A stretch of DNA of 64,000 nt from contig NZ_JBFHIT010000005.1 in NCBI RefSeq assembly GCF_041596335.1, positions 62,001-126,000 on the forward strand, read 5' to 3'. The notes under the pieces are model-generated. The model did no database searches and was not told where the DNA came from. It was given only the letters and a program-made list of their open reading frames with translations. Below are positions 1-8,439 of this stretch, in pieces. Source of the DNA: Mangrovibacterium sp041596335 (GTDB taxonomy: Bacteria > Bacteroidota > Bacteroidia > Bacteroidales > Prolixibacteraceae). Each line of letters starts with the position of its first letter. Position 1 is the first letter of the stretch. The translations under genes and the position numbers were made by a program.

Positions 1-1002
1 TATGGCGACCAGGCCGGACGTCAGAGCAAAAACAAAATCTTCAATATTGCCGGAACCGATATTACCTTGAAAAACGTTGAACTCCGAACTGCAGGCTCAA
101 GCCCTTGGGGATATGGTTATTTGTATGGATTGGGTGGCGGCGATGTGCGCAAAATGAACGGAATTCGGGTCGGATATCCGGCAAAGAATACCAAGCTTAT
201 TGGCTGCAAAGTGCATATGCGTGCTATGGGACATGCCATCTTCTTGCAGGGAGCCGAAAATACGCTCATTGATGACTGCCATGTGGATGGCTTGCTTCGC
301 ACAACGGAGGCTATTTTGGCAGAAACTTCGGGCTATGGTTTCGATCGGGATTTTTTCGCCGGAAAGGGCGGCTATATTGAAGGAACAACGGTTGCTGATG
401 ATGGAAAAATCCTTCCCGGAGAAATTATTTCGTTGAGCGAAGACGGTATTCGAATCTATCCCGAGTACAAAGGACATTCAACACAGAATACGACAGTGAA
501 AAACTGTACCGTATTTCAGATGCGTCGGGGCATTTGTACTGGACTTGGCTCCTCCGCGGATAAAGTAATGAACTGCCGGGCAACTAGTTGTGTAGCCGCC
601 GGTTTTAATGTAGGAAACAACGATACGATAATTAATTGCAGTGCCGATGCCAAATATGCCGAAGCTTTTTGTGTAACGAACCGAAATACTAAAAATGCCT
701 ACATCGAAATGGACATCCTGGATAGCCGAAATGGAATGGCAAACAATCTGTTGGCAGCGATAAACGGCACAGGACATCATGTGGTGATAAAAACGTCTAA
801 TCCATCTTTTATACCGGAATCATTTGTAATAGAACTGTCAACCAGAAATGGCTATGCGTACTATCAACGTTCGGGTGTGGCTGCTGCAAATATTAAGCTG
901 GATAACCAAACAAATACCAACGTGTTGCTTTTTCCCGGAACGACAAATCCTATGGTCGAGAGCAACGGTGAAGTGATAAACCAACAACTTCAATCTAATT
1001 AA
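1..1002 (+). CDS. Right-handed parallel beta-helix protein, 5' truncated by window edge
   Basis: The reading frame is open from base 1 to a TAA at 1000-1002, so the true start lies upstream; a TTG at 67 is only an internal codon. The product (at least 333 residues visible) has the irregular Asn/Cys/Val-rich coils of a right-handed parallel beta-helix, for example the DCHVDG, KNCTVFQM and INCSADAK stretches, each marking a turn. Beta-helix proteins of this kind are often polysaccharide lyases or glycosidases, but no catalytic set is recognisable in the visible part. It ends 6 bases before the alginate-lyase-fold gene, so the two are probably co-transcribed and act on the same polymer. Exact family unknown; PL6- or PL31-like lyases or a GH28-type hydrolase are possible. 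Confidence 0.75.
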   Translation, partial: YGDQAGRQSKNKIFNIAGTDITLKNVELRTAGSSPWGYGYLYGLGGGDVRKMNGIRVGYPAKNTKLIGCKVHMRAMGHAIFLQGAENTLIDDCHVDGLLRTTEAILAETSGYGFDRDFFAGKGGYIEGTTVADDGKILPGEIISLSEDGIRIYPEYKGHSTQNTTVKNCTVFQMRRGICTGLGSSADKVMNCRATSCVAAGFNVGNNDTIINCSADAKYAEAFCVTNRNTKNAYIEMDILDSRNGMANNLLAAINGTGHHVVIKTSNPSFIPESFVIELSTRNGYAYYQRSGVAAANIKLDNQTNTNVLLFPGTTNPMVESNGEVINQQLQSN

Positions 1003-1008
1003 TTTAAA

Positions 1009-3987
1009 ATGAAACGGATTACCTATCAACGGTCAAAACTGGTTGGCCAACAGTTGAAATCAGTTCAACACAATTTGTTACTCGTGACGCGCCTATTCTG
1101 TTCCGTGTCGCTTATTCTATTGGTCCTTTTGGGCGGTTTTTCATCGGCAAATGCTCAGTTTGTGCACCCGGGAATCACCCACAAAAAATCCGACCTCGAC
1201 CGGATGAAATACATGGTAGAAGCTCAAATTGATCCTTGGTATTCGTCCTACCAGACGATGGTTGCCGATTCAAAATCAAGTTATGATTACGTGGTGCAGG
1301 GAGATGTTTCATTTACCGAGCTAGGGCGTGATGACGGCACGAATTACAGTGCATGGAACAGCGATATACGTGCTGCCTACTACAATGCTATTTGTTGGTA
1401 TGTGACCGGCGATACCCGTCATGCCGACAAAGCCGTCGAGATTTTCAATGCCTGGAAAAATTTAACCAATGTAACCAGTGGAGGTACTTATGCATTAAGT
1501 GGTGGTATCGGCTATATTATGATTGAAGCCGCAGAAATCATTAAAAGCACCTATAGTGGCTGGGCCACTGCCGATATTGATGCTTTTAAAGCCATGCTGG
1601 TTTATCCGGGCTATTCGACTACAACAATACCTACGGGGACCAAAACATTCTATTGGAATTCGTACAAGGGAGATGCTGCACGCCATGGTAATCAGGGACT
1701 TTCGGCCTGGAGAACGGTGATGGCGATGGGCATTTTTCTCGACAATGAAATCATGTATGAACGTGCGTTGAGGTACATTAAAGGATTGCCGCACCGCTCG
1801 GATGATTTGCCTTATCCTTCCGGGCCAAACACAAGTGTTGCATTGCTTTCATCTACTGAGTATGCTGATACTTACAGCTTTACTGCAGGAACTTCAATTG
1901 AAGATTATGGATTCGATGAAGTGATGACCAATTACATCTGGGAAAATGGTCAATGTCAGGAGAGTTCGCGCGACCAGCAGCACACCGCCTTTGGGATCGG
2001 CCTGCTGACCTCAATGGCCGAAATGGCCTGGAATCAGGGCGAGGATCTTTACGCGCACTCAGATGACCGGCTATTGTTGGGATTGGAATATAACATGCGC
2101 TATAATGTATCGGCTATTCAAAGCTACGATGATCAACCTTCAGCCTGGGAGCCAACCGTTGCTTCGGGCGAGTTTATCCAACGTTTCGACCGCACAGGCC
2201 GTTGGTTTTCCAAAGCAATTAGCCCGGATGGAAGGGGCGATTTTAGCAGCACTCGTCCTGTCTTCGAAATGCCGGTTGCTCACTTCTACGGGCGTGGTTT
2301 AAAAACTGCCGAAGAGGTAAAGTGGATTACCCGGGCGCGTGATAAAGCAATCGAACTTAGCGGATACGAACTAGCCGGATGGTCGAACGATGCCATTGGC
2401 TGGGGTGGACTTACCGCAAGACGCCCTGATTATTGTTATGGCGATCCGATTAGCGGGTTCGACTCAAATGGCTTGCCCATGTACGCGATGAATTTGTTGC
2501 CAACCATTGAGGCTGAAAATTTCGACTATGCTGAACTGAGCAGAGAGGGGCGTGTGTATCACGATGTAAACGCCGTGAATACCGGCGGAGCATACCGTAC
2601 AGCTGAGGATGTTGATATTGAAACCTGCACCGAAGGGGGGTATAACCTGACGGACATCGAGAGTGGTGAATGGGTGACTTATACGCTCTATGTTCCGGAG
2701 ACTGCGGAGTATGCCATATCCATGCGTTATGCGGCTTCTCAGGCCGGAGGAACTGTAAAGCTGAGTTTTGCCGGCGAAGAAACAACAAGTGAGGTGGCAG
2801 TTCCATTTGGTTCGCCCAATTCAACCGGCGAATCGGATTGGCAAACTGCGACCATCACAAGCAATGCCGTGCTTTATAAAGGGGTTCAGAGTTTGAAAGT
2901 TTCTTTTGGCGGTGTTTCCAACGCGTTTAAAGTCAATAATTTTAGTCTGGTGAAGTCGGGCATCGCGAAACAAGAGCAAACAATCAATTTTTTCACAATT
3001 CCTTATAAAGTGGTAGGTAGCGACGACTTTGATCCGGCAGCGACTGCAAGTTCCGGTTTGGCGGTGAGTTATGCCAGTTCAAACACTTCTGTTGCCACCA
3101 TTGTGGACGGAAAAGTGCATGTGGTAGGAGTCGGCACGACAACGATTACCGCGTCGCAGGCTGGAAACGAATCCTATTTTGCTGCTCCGAACGCTACACG
3201 AGTTTTAACTGTTGTGGCCAACAATACGGCTTCTGTTTCCCTGCCAACCGTTGCCGATACTTATGTGAATGGCGGTTCTACTTCAACCAACTACGGAGCT
3301 GCTACCTCGCTGGTGACGAAAGGTGGCGCTACCGGACGATATGCCTACTTTAAGTTCGACCTAAGTTCCTTAACCGGGCCGGTGGTGTCGGCAAAACTTA
3401 GGCTGTACCAGCGAACTTCTTATATTGAAGAACGCAGTGTGTACGATGTTGCTGACGACAGTTGGACAGAAACTGAAATTATCTGGAACAACAAACCTGC
3501 CTATGAAAATGAGCGTGCCACAATTTCGACCAGCAAAGCAACCTGGAACGAGTGGGATGTTTCATCTTACGTGGCGCAGGAGTACAATAACGACAAAGTG
3601 ATAACAATGGTGGTGATAAACCCTAGCGCTTCCAGTACGGCTGGTATCGATTTTTACTCCAAAGAGTTTGGTAGCAATGCTCCGGAGTTAGTGGTGACTT
3701 GTTACAACGGAAGCCCCACCGCTGTCGAAACGGTTCAAAATTCGTCAAGTAGTGTTTATCCAAATCCGGCTAGCGGAATCGTGTATGTTTCCCTTTCCGA
3801 TTACGATTCATCTGCCGATGGATTTACCGCGAGCTTGTTTAATTCGCTTGGTGTTAAAATAGATGAAATCGATTCAATCCATTCGAATACTGTTCCATTC
3901 GACCTGTCTTCTCTCGAAAACGGAATGTATTTTATTCAGATCCGGCAGGGCGACAAGCAGTTTTCACATAAAGTGTTAAAGAGGTAG
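1009..3987 (+). CDS. Alginate-lyase-fold (PF05426-type) multidomain secreted protein with T9SS sorting domain
   Basis: A 992-residue secreted protein. A long N-terminus carries a hydrophobic signal segment at about residues 27-50 ending SANAQ. The domain starting HPGITHKKSDLDRMK resembles the (alpha/alpha) toroid alginate-lyase superfamily found in PL5, PL17 and PL38. After it come a CBM6-like module (from IEAENFDYAE, about 500-640), an Ig-like BIG2-type repeat (about 660-735), a DNRLRE-type domain (about 741-905, beginning SLPTVADTYVNGG) and a C-terminal type IX secretion signal (YPNPASGIVYVS to the final KVLKR). This layout suggests a T9SS-exported, surface-anchored or released lyase that makes the first cuts in a uronate-containing polymer. 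Substrate is not shown by the sequence; alginate itself is only one option, and glucuronan-type backbones are equally possible given the fucosidases and sulfatases nearby. Confidence 0.85.
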   Translation: MKRITYQRSKLVGQQLKSVQHNLLLVTRLFCSVSLILLVLLGGFSSANAQFVHPGITHKKSDLDRMKYMVEAQIDPWYSSYQTMVADSKSSYDYVVQGDVSFTELGRDDGTNYSAWNSDIRAAYYNAICWYVTGDTRHADKAVEIFNAWKNLTNVTSGGTYALSGGIGYIMIEAAEIIKSTYSGWATADIDAFKAMLVYPGYSTTTIPTGTKTFYWNSYKGDAARHGNQGLSAWRTVMAMGIFLDNEIMYERALRYIKGLPHRSDDLPYPSGPNTSVALLSSTEYADTYSFTAGTSIEDYGFDEVMTNYIWENGQCQESSRDQQHTAFGIGLLTSMAEMAWNQGEDLYAHSDDRLLLGLEYNMRYNVSAIQSYDDQPSAWEPTVASGEFIQRFDRTGRWFSKAISPDGRGDFSSTRPVFEMPVAHFYGRGLKTAEEVKWITRARDKAIELSGYELAGWSNDAIGWGGLTARRPDYCYGDPISGFDSNGLPMYAMNLLPTIEAENFDYAELSREGRVYHDVNAVNTGGAYRTAEDVDIETCTEGGYNLTDIESGEWVTYTLYVPETAEYAISMRYAASQAGGTVKLSFAGEETTSEVAVPFGSPNSTGESDWQTATITSNAVLYKGVQSLKVSFGGVSNAFKVNNFSLVKSGIAKQEQTINFFTIPYKVVGSDDFDPAATASSGLAVSYASSNTSVATIVDGKVHVVGVGTTTITASQAGNESYFAAPNATRVLTVVANNTASVSLPTVADTYVNGGSTSTNYGAATSLVTKGGATGRYAYFKFDLSSLTGPVVSAKLRLYQRTSYIEERSVYDVADDSWTETEIIWNNKPAYENERATISTSKATWNEWDVSSYVAQEYNNDKVITMVVINPSASSTAGIDFYSKEFGSNAPELVVTCYNGSPTAVETVQNSSSSVYPNPASGIVYVSLSDYDSSADGFTASLFNSLGVKIDEIDSIHSNTVPFDLSSLENGMYFIQIRQGDKQFSHKVLKR

Positions 3988-4044
3988 TTTCCGGTTTCAG
4001 AGAATAAACCAGTTAAAAATAATCGAACAATTCGCATCAAACTG

Positions 4045-4287
4045 ATGGAAAAGAAAACGCTGTCACTCATTTTTCTTGTTTTTCAGGCGTTCGGAAACGG
4101 GGCAGTCATTGAAATTGTCATGATGGGAAATTCACTGGTTAAAAAACGGACTATTGACGATACCGGCACATTCAGGCCTTGAAGAACAACATTGGGTGTT
4201 TGTTGGGATGACACCGGAAATACGAAGGAAGATTTCCTCCTGACTGGCGGGCTTCTGGAAATTAAAAAACAAATTATAAATACATGA
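4045..4287 (+). pseudogene. Interrupted short reading frame, possible remnant of an exported protein
   Basis: From an ATG at 4045 the frame reads a secretory-looking N-terminus (MEKKTLSLIFLVFQAFGNG) for 45 codons, hits TGA at 4180-4182, and then continues in the same frame for another 34 codons to a TGA at 4285-4287. That last stop overlaps the ATG of the downstream esterase (4284) as ATGA, the spacing expected of an operon gene. This suggests a gene reduced by deletion and a nonsense mutation. No family could be recognised, and chance cannot be excluded for so short a frame. Confidence 0.3.
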
Positions 4288-5243
4288 AATCAATTATCGT
4301 ATTCAAAAGCTATCGGCTTTGGACATTCTCCTTTGTCTTTTTCCTTTCCAGTCTAACTTTGCTCTATGGTCAAACCGCCGCTGAAAATGGATTTGTAGAT
4401 GGAGTCAACTACAAAAAAAATGTGGTTTATAAAACGATAGATGGAAAGCGGTTGGTGATGGATATTTTCTATCCAAAGCCCGAAAGTCGGTCAGGAAAAG
4501 CACCTTGGATGGTATTTGTGCATGGTGGTGGATGGGCCGGTGGCAATAAAGAGAATATATTTAAAAAGGCGCATCTAGGTACTCTTCAAAAACTTATAGA
4601 TAAGGGGGTTGTGTGTGTTACAATCGATTATCGTCTGGCGAGATCACCTGTGACCACTTACGAATCGGTGGTCGACTGTAAAGACGCCGCCAGGTTTCTC
4701 TTGAAAAATGCGGAACAGTTTAAATTAGATGAGAATAAGTATGGTATTTGGGGCGGCTCGGCGGGAGGACATCTTAGTTTAGTGACCGCCTTAGTCCCAG
4801 ATTCATATTTCCCCGGTGATGAACAATTGTCGGATATTCACCCGGAATTTAAATGTATCGCTTCTTTTTTTCCGTTTACCTCCTGTTTAAATCCGGAGTT
4901 AAGGCCTGGGTCGATCTTTGAAAATGGGACTCTTTTTACACGGCTTTTGGGTGGAACTTTAGAAGAAAAACCGGAATTGGCGCGTTTGCTAAGCCCAACC
5001 GAATTTTTAGAAGCCAATAGCCCTTCTATTTTATTATTACACGGCGATAAAGATTTAACGCTTCCTATAATCAACTCTCATTACATGTTGAAGGTGGCGA
5101 AGGAAAAAAATGCGGATGTAGAATTATTGGTTGTCAAAAACGGAGGTCACAGTTTTTCCGGAGGTAACATCTCTCCATCGTTTGAGGAGATCGCTGATTC
5201 TTGCTCCAATTTTATTCTTTCCCATTTAGGAAAAGACAAATGA
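4284..5243 (+). CDS. Alpha/beta-hydrolase carbohydrate esterase (BD-FAE-like)
   Basis: A 319-residue exported alpha/beta hydrolase. The signal peptide ends near LLYGQ (about residue 30). The HGGGWAGG oxyanion motif is at about 80-87, the nucleophile elbow GGSAGG places Ser159, and the triad is completed by Asp257 in HGDKDLTLP and His289 in GGHSF. The closest family type is the BD-FAE/acetyl-esterase group (PF20434) common in glycan utilisation loci, where such enzymes remove acetyl or aromatic acyl groups from polysaccharides. Its start overlaps the stop of a degraded frame upstream. A second member of the same family lies at 23845. Substrate is inferred from context only. Confidence 0.85.
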   Translation: MKSIIVFKSYRLWTFSFVFFLSSLTLLYGQTAAENGFVDGVNYKKNVVYKTIDGKRLVMDIFYPKPESRSGKAPWMVFVHGGGWAGGNKENIFKKAHLGTLQKLIDKGVVCVTIDYRLARSPVTTYESVVDCKDAARFLLKNAEQFKLDENKYGIWGGSAGGHLSLVTALVPDSYFPGDEQLSDIHPEFKCIASFFPFTSCLNPELRPGSIFENGTLFTRLLGGTLEEKPELARLLSPTEFLEANSPSILLLHGDKDLTLPIINSHYMLKVAKEKNADVELLVVKNGGHSFSGGNISPSFEEIADSCSNFILSHLGKDK

Positions 5244-5294
5244 TGTGGCCGTCTGGAATAAGAAAATACAAGGATTGGATTCAATGAAGCAAGT

Positions 5295-5356
5295 CGATCG
5301 TTAACAAGCGTCTGATAATGCAAAAAATGACAATTTACGTTCTGAATTAACGATCG
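5295..5356. repeat. 11-bp inverted repeat in the gap between the esterase and the GHL15-like gene
   Basis: CGATCGTTAA at 5295-5304 is the perfect reverse complement of TTAACGATCG at 5347-5356; one more flanking pair (5294/5357) extends it to 11 bp, around a 42-nt spacer. It has no T-run and is not a typical terminator. It may be a processing or stability element, or chance. Confidence 0.35.
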
Positions 5357-5495
5357 AATGCAGACCTGATATCAGGAGTGCTTTCAACCCCGATTTAGTA
5401 TGAGATTCTTTATTCGTTCAATGAGAAATAAAATAAACACCAATCGTATGAAATTGATCAAAATTGGAAGAAGATCCGAAAGGGTCAATTTGAAA

Positions 5496-6695
5496 ATGAC
5501 TTTTAGCAGAATCTTTAAAACACTAAGCGTAGTAGGCTTTATGTTTGTGCTGTATTCCTGCGGAACCGAAAAATCATCGTTGTTGATTAGCGACGGAACT
5601 GTTTTTGAACCGAAGCCAAGTTTCCCAAGATTCAGTTGGGAAACCACCCCCATGTACTATCATTTCGGAGATATCGATCGGGTGCTGGAACCCGAAGAAG
5701 TGAAGTTTATCGCTGAACGAACCGATTTCATTTGCATTGAAAAATCACATGCCTTCAACCAGCTTGGTGACCAGGTGTTGGGCACAAAGCACGAAGTGGA
5801 AGCGTTTCATAAAATTAAGCCAGAGTCTAAAGTCCTGTTCTATTATAATTCGTATTTGGCATGGCCATTTCCTCGGTTTAATAAAGATTTTACACCAGAG
5901 GGCATCGCTAAAAACCCCGAATTAGCCAAATTTCTATTTGTCAATCCAAAGACAGGAGAATTAAGGGAAAAAACCAAGCCGGCATTTTCGTATTATTTTG
6001 ATGCCTTAAATCCTGACTTCCGCAAATGGTGGGTCGAGTCGGCTGCTGAAGGTGTTAAAATATCGGGTGCTGATGGAATTTTTATTGACCGCATGAATGT
6101 GGGGCTAAATATGGATTATCCGAATGATAAGATCGCTGAAATAGCAAAGGCCAAAGGCGAAATGATGGCTGGATTAAAGGAGAAAATGGGGACTGATAAA
6201 CTATTGATTGGAAACAACGCTGCCGACACCAAAGAGGTTTTTCCGCATTGCGATGGATTCTTTTTCGAGCATTATAATAATACCGTTACCAGTAAAGAAC
6301 ACCTTCTTAAAGAATGGGGCGATATGGAACGAATTGCTAAGGCGGGAAAATTTTCGATTTATCGTTTTGGAGCAAAAGGTAAAGGTAGAACAGACATAAC
6401 CATTGGGGAAACAAATACCAACGGAATGGTTGAACGGTCAAAGGAACAATTGGAATATTACCATGCCTGTTTTCTTATTGGTGCACAACCGTTTTCTTAT
6501 TTTCAATGGAACTGGGGATGGAATTTAAGCGATGGAAACCTGGTCGATTATCCGGCACTACAAAAACCTCTTGGCGCGCCAAAAGCAGCCTTCAAGCGTG
6601 TAAGCCCCGATGGTTGGGAATTTACCCGCGAATTTGAACATGCAAGTGTTTGGGTGAACACGGAGACAAAAAAGGCAAAGATTACCTGGAAATAA
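5496..6695 (+). CDS. Putative TIM-barrel glycoside hydrolase lipoprotein (GHL15-like)
   Basis: The ATG at 5496 is preferred over the upstream in-frame ATG at 5400, because it gives a compact lipoprotein signal with lipobox LYSC (Cys22). The mature protein (399 residues in total) looks like a beta/alpha barrel: TDFICIEKSH, KVLFYYNSY, ADGIFIDRMNVG and DGFFFEHYNN are successive beta strands ending in acidic residues. The DGIFIDR and FEHYN motifs are reminiscent of the 'putative glycoside hydrolase' families GHL10/GHL15 (PF14885), but I cannot assign it firmly. Trp- and Phe-rich stretches such as FQWNWGWN could line a sugar site. It sits between an esterase and a GH43 enzyme. Substrate unknown. 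Confidence 0.6.
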   Translation: MTFSRIFKTLSVVGFMFVLYSCGTEKSSLLISDGTVFEPKPSFPRFSWETTPMYYHFGDIDRVLEPEEVKFIAERTDFICIEKSHAFNQLGDQVLGTKHEVEAFHKIKPESKVLFYYNSYLAWPFPRFNKDFTPEGIAKNPELAKFLFVNPKTGELREKTKPAFSYYFDALNPDFRKWWVESAAEGVKISGADGIFIDRMNVGLNMDYPNDKIAEIAKAKGEMMAGLKEKMGTDKLLIGNNAADTKEVFPHCDGFFFEHYNNTVTSKEHLLKEWGDMERIAKAGKFSIYRFGAKGKGRTDITIGETNTNGMVERSKEQLEYYHACFLIGAQPFSYFQWNWGWNLSDGNLVDYPALQKPLGAPKAAFKRVSPDGWEFTREFEHASVWVNTETKKAKITWK

Positions 6696-6750
6696 ACGTA
6701 GCGACTTTGAGGCGTTTTCTCTCAATAAGTTGTGACGTGTAAATTGAATT

Positions 6751-8394
6751 ATGATGAAGTTGAAAATACAGACAACATTCCTTATCTCATTGATGCTTCT
6801 GGCATCAGTAACAATGGTCGATGCTCAGAAACGTCGTTCAAACCCAATTGTTAGCCACATGTTTACTGCCGATGCAACGGCACGCGTATGGGCCGATGGA
6901 CGCTTGTATGTTTATCCATCAACCGATGTGGCTCCTTCAAAAGGGTATGCGACCATGGATGGCTACCATGTATTTTCGACCGATGACATGATTACCTTTA
7001 AGGATCATGGCGAAATTCTTCATTCGAGGGATGTTCCCTGGGGATGTGAACAAGGAGGGTATATGTGGGCTCCTGATTGTGTTTACAAAGATGGAACCTA
7101 TTACTTCTATTTTCCACATAAGAATAAAGAGATGGTTTGGGAGTTGGGCGTTGCAACCAGTAAAAATCCGGCCTCAGGTTTTAAGTTGAAGGGCTATGTG
7201 AAAGGTGGTGAGACATTCTGCGATCCATGTGTTTTTATCGACGATGACGGGCAGGCCTATCTTTATGCCGTTGTTAAGGCGAAGTGCTATACGGCTAAGC
7301 TTGAGGATAATATGATGGAGATTGAAGGGGAAATGGTTCAGCAGGTCGGTATCGACGAACACCGCGAAGGACCGTTTGTATTCAAGCGAAACGGAAAATA
7401 CTACATGATCTATCCTGATCACCATCGGCCCTATAACGAAATGCAGTATTCCGTGAGCGATAGCCCATTAGGGCCATGGGAGCCCAAAGGGGTGTTTGTT
7501 GAACACACCGGAATAATTACCATGCACGGTTCTGTTGTTGAGTATAAAGGTCAGTGGTATTTGTTTTATCACAATGGGAGCCTGTCAGGAGGCGTAGCAA
7601 CCAATCGTTCCGTTTGCTTCGATCCGGTTTATTTCAACGAAGATGGTTCGATACAAATGGTAAAGCAAACGCTTGGGGTTGATTTACCAACATTTCATAA
7701 CGAAATTAACTTCAATAAAATGTTCAGCAGCTTGCCGCCTGGCAACTATAAACAGGCTGACCTGAAAAAGCAGGGTGTCGAAGCTGACGCAATATCTTCG
7801 ATTCAAATTCCTGAAGGGTTTGTGGTTGAATGTTTTGAAGACGATGATTTTAAGGGGAAATCCTGGACGTTTAAGGAAGATCGGATTGACCTGGAAGCCA
7901 TTGGCTGCGACAATGTAATTTCTTCACTAAAGATTTCTAAATCGGAATCGGGAAACCTGGCAAAGAATGCGTCGTTTGAGCTTGCAACACAATCGCTGGT
8001 TAAATATTGGTACAATCGTAGCCCCAAGCCTTTTGCCCGAGTTTTGGATCATACAAACCTGGGGTACTATTCTCTTCAATACAAAGGGCAAGCAAATGGA
8101 AAGCCAAGTGATTTAAGTCAGAATGTAGCGATAAAACCAAATGCAGATTACGAACTGAGCATTCAGTTAAAAGTTGAGGCAGGCACGAAGGGAACGGTCA
8201 TTTTTGATACCAAGGGAGCTTTTGACGGAAGCTGTAAATTTGAGTTGGATGCTGATGCCAAGGCTGGTGAGTGGCTCGTGTTTAAAGGAATATTTAACAG
8301 TGGCGAGTCGGCTGAAGTGACCTTGCGCTGCACGATTTCTCCCGATTTCGATGGCGTCTGCTATTGGGACGATGTGGTGCTAAAAGAGAAATAA
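6751..8394 (+). CDS. GH43-family glycosidase with crystallin-like and CBM C-terminal modules
   Basis: A 547-residue exported protein with signal peptide ending MVDAQ (about residue 25). The five-bladed propeller of GH43 is indicated by the probable base Asp41 (TADATARVWADGRLYVYPS), APD at Asp109, the pKa-modulating Asp158 (FCDPCVFIDDDG) and the acid Glu206 (REGPFVFKRNGKYYMIYPD). The propeller ends near residue 310. It is followed by a short beta/gamma-crystallin-like segment (about 350-395, VVECFEDDDFKGKSW) and a CBM4/9-type beta-sandwich (about 405-547, starting NASFE and ending YWDDVVLKE). GH43 enzymes release arabinose, xylose or galactose; the specificity here is open. A shorter GH43 without extra modules lies at 18498. 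Confidence 0.88.
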   Translation: MMKLKIQTTFLISLMLLASVTMVDAQKRRSNPIVSHMFTADATARVWADGRLYVYPSTDVAPSKGYATMDGYHVFSTDDMITFKDHGEILHSRDVPWGCEQGGYMWAPDCVYKDGTYYFYFPHKNKEMVWELGVATSKNPASGFKLKGYVKGGETFCDPCVFIDDDGQAYLYAVVKAKCYTAKLEDNMMEIEGEMVQQVGIDEHREGPFVFKRNGKYYMIYPDHHRPYNEMQYSVSDSPLGPWEPKGVFVEHTGIITMHGSVVEYKGQWYLFYHNGSLSGGVATNRSVCFDPVYFNEDGSIQMVKQTLGVDLPTFHNEINFNKMFSSLPPGNYKQADLKKQGVEADAISSIQIPEGFVVECFEDDDFKGKSWTFKEDRIDLEAIGCDNVISSLKISKSESGNLAKNASFELATQSLVKYWYNRSPKPFARVLDHTNLGYYSLQYKGQANGKPSDLSQNVAIKPNADYELSIQLKVEAGTKGTVIFDTKGAFDGSCKFELDADAKAGEWLVFKGIFNSGESAEVTLRCTISPDFDGVCYWDDVVLKEK

Positions 8395-8439
8395 AAGTGC
8401 AGCAGTAGCAACTTTAAAATACCAAACAAATCGAATACT

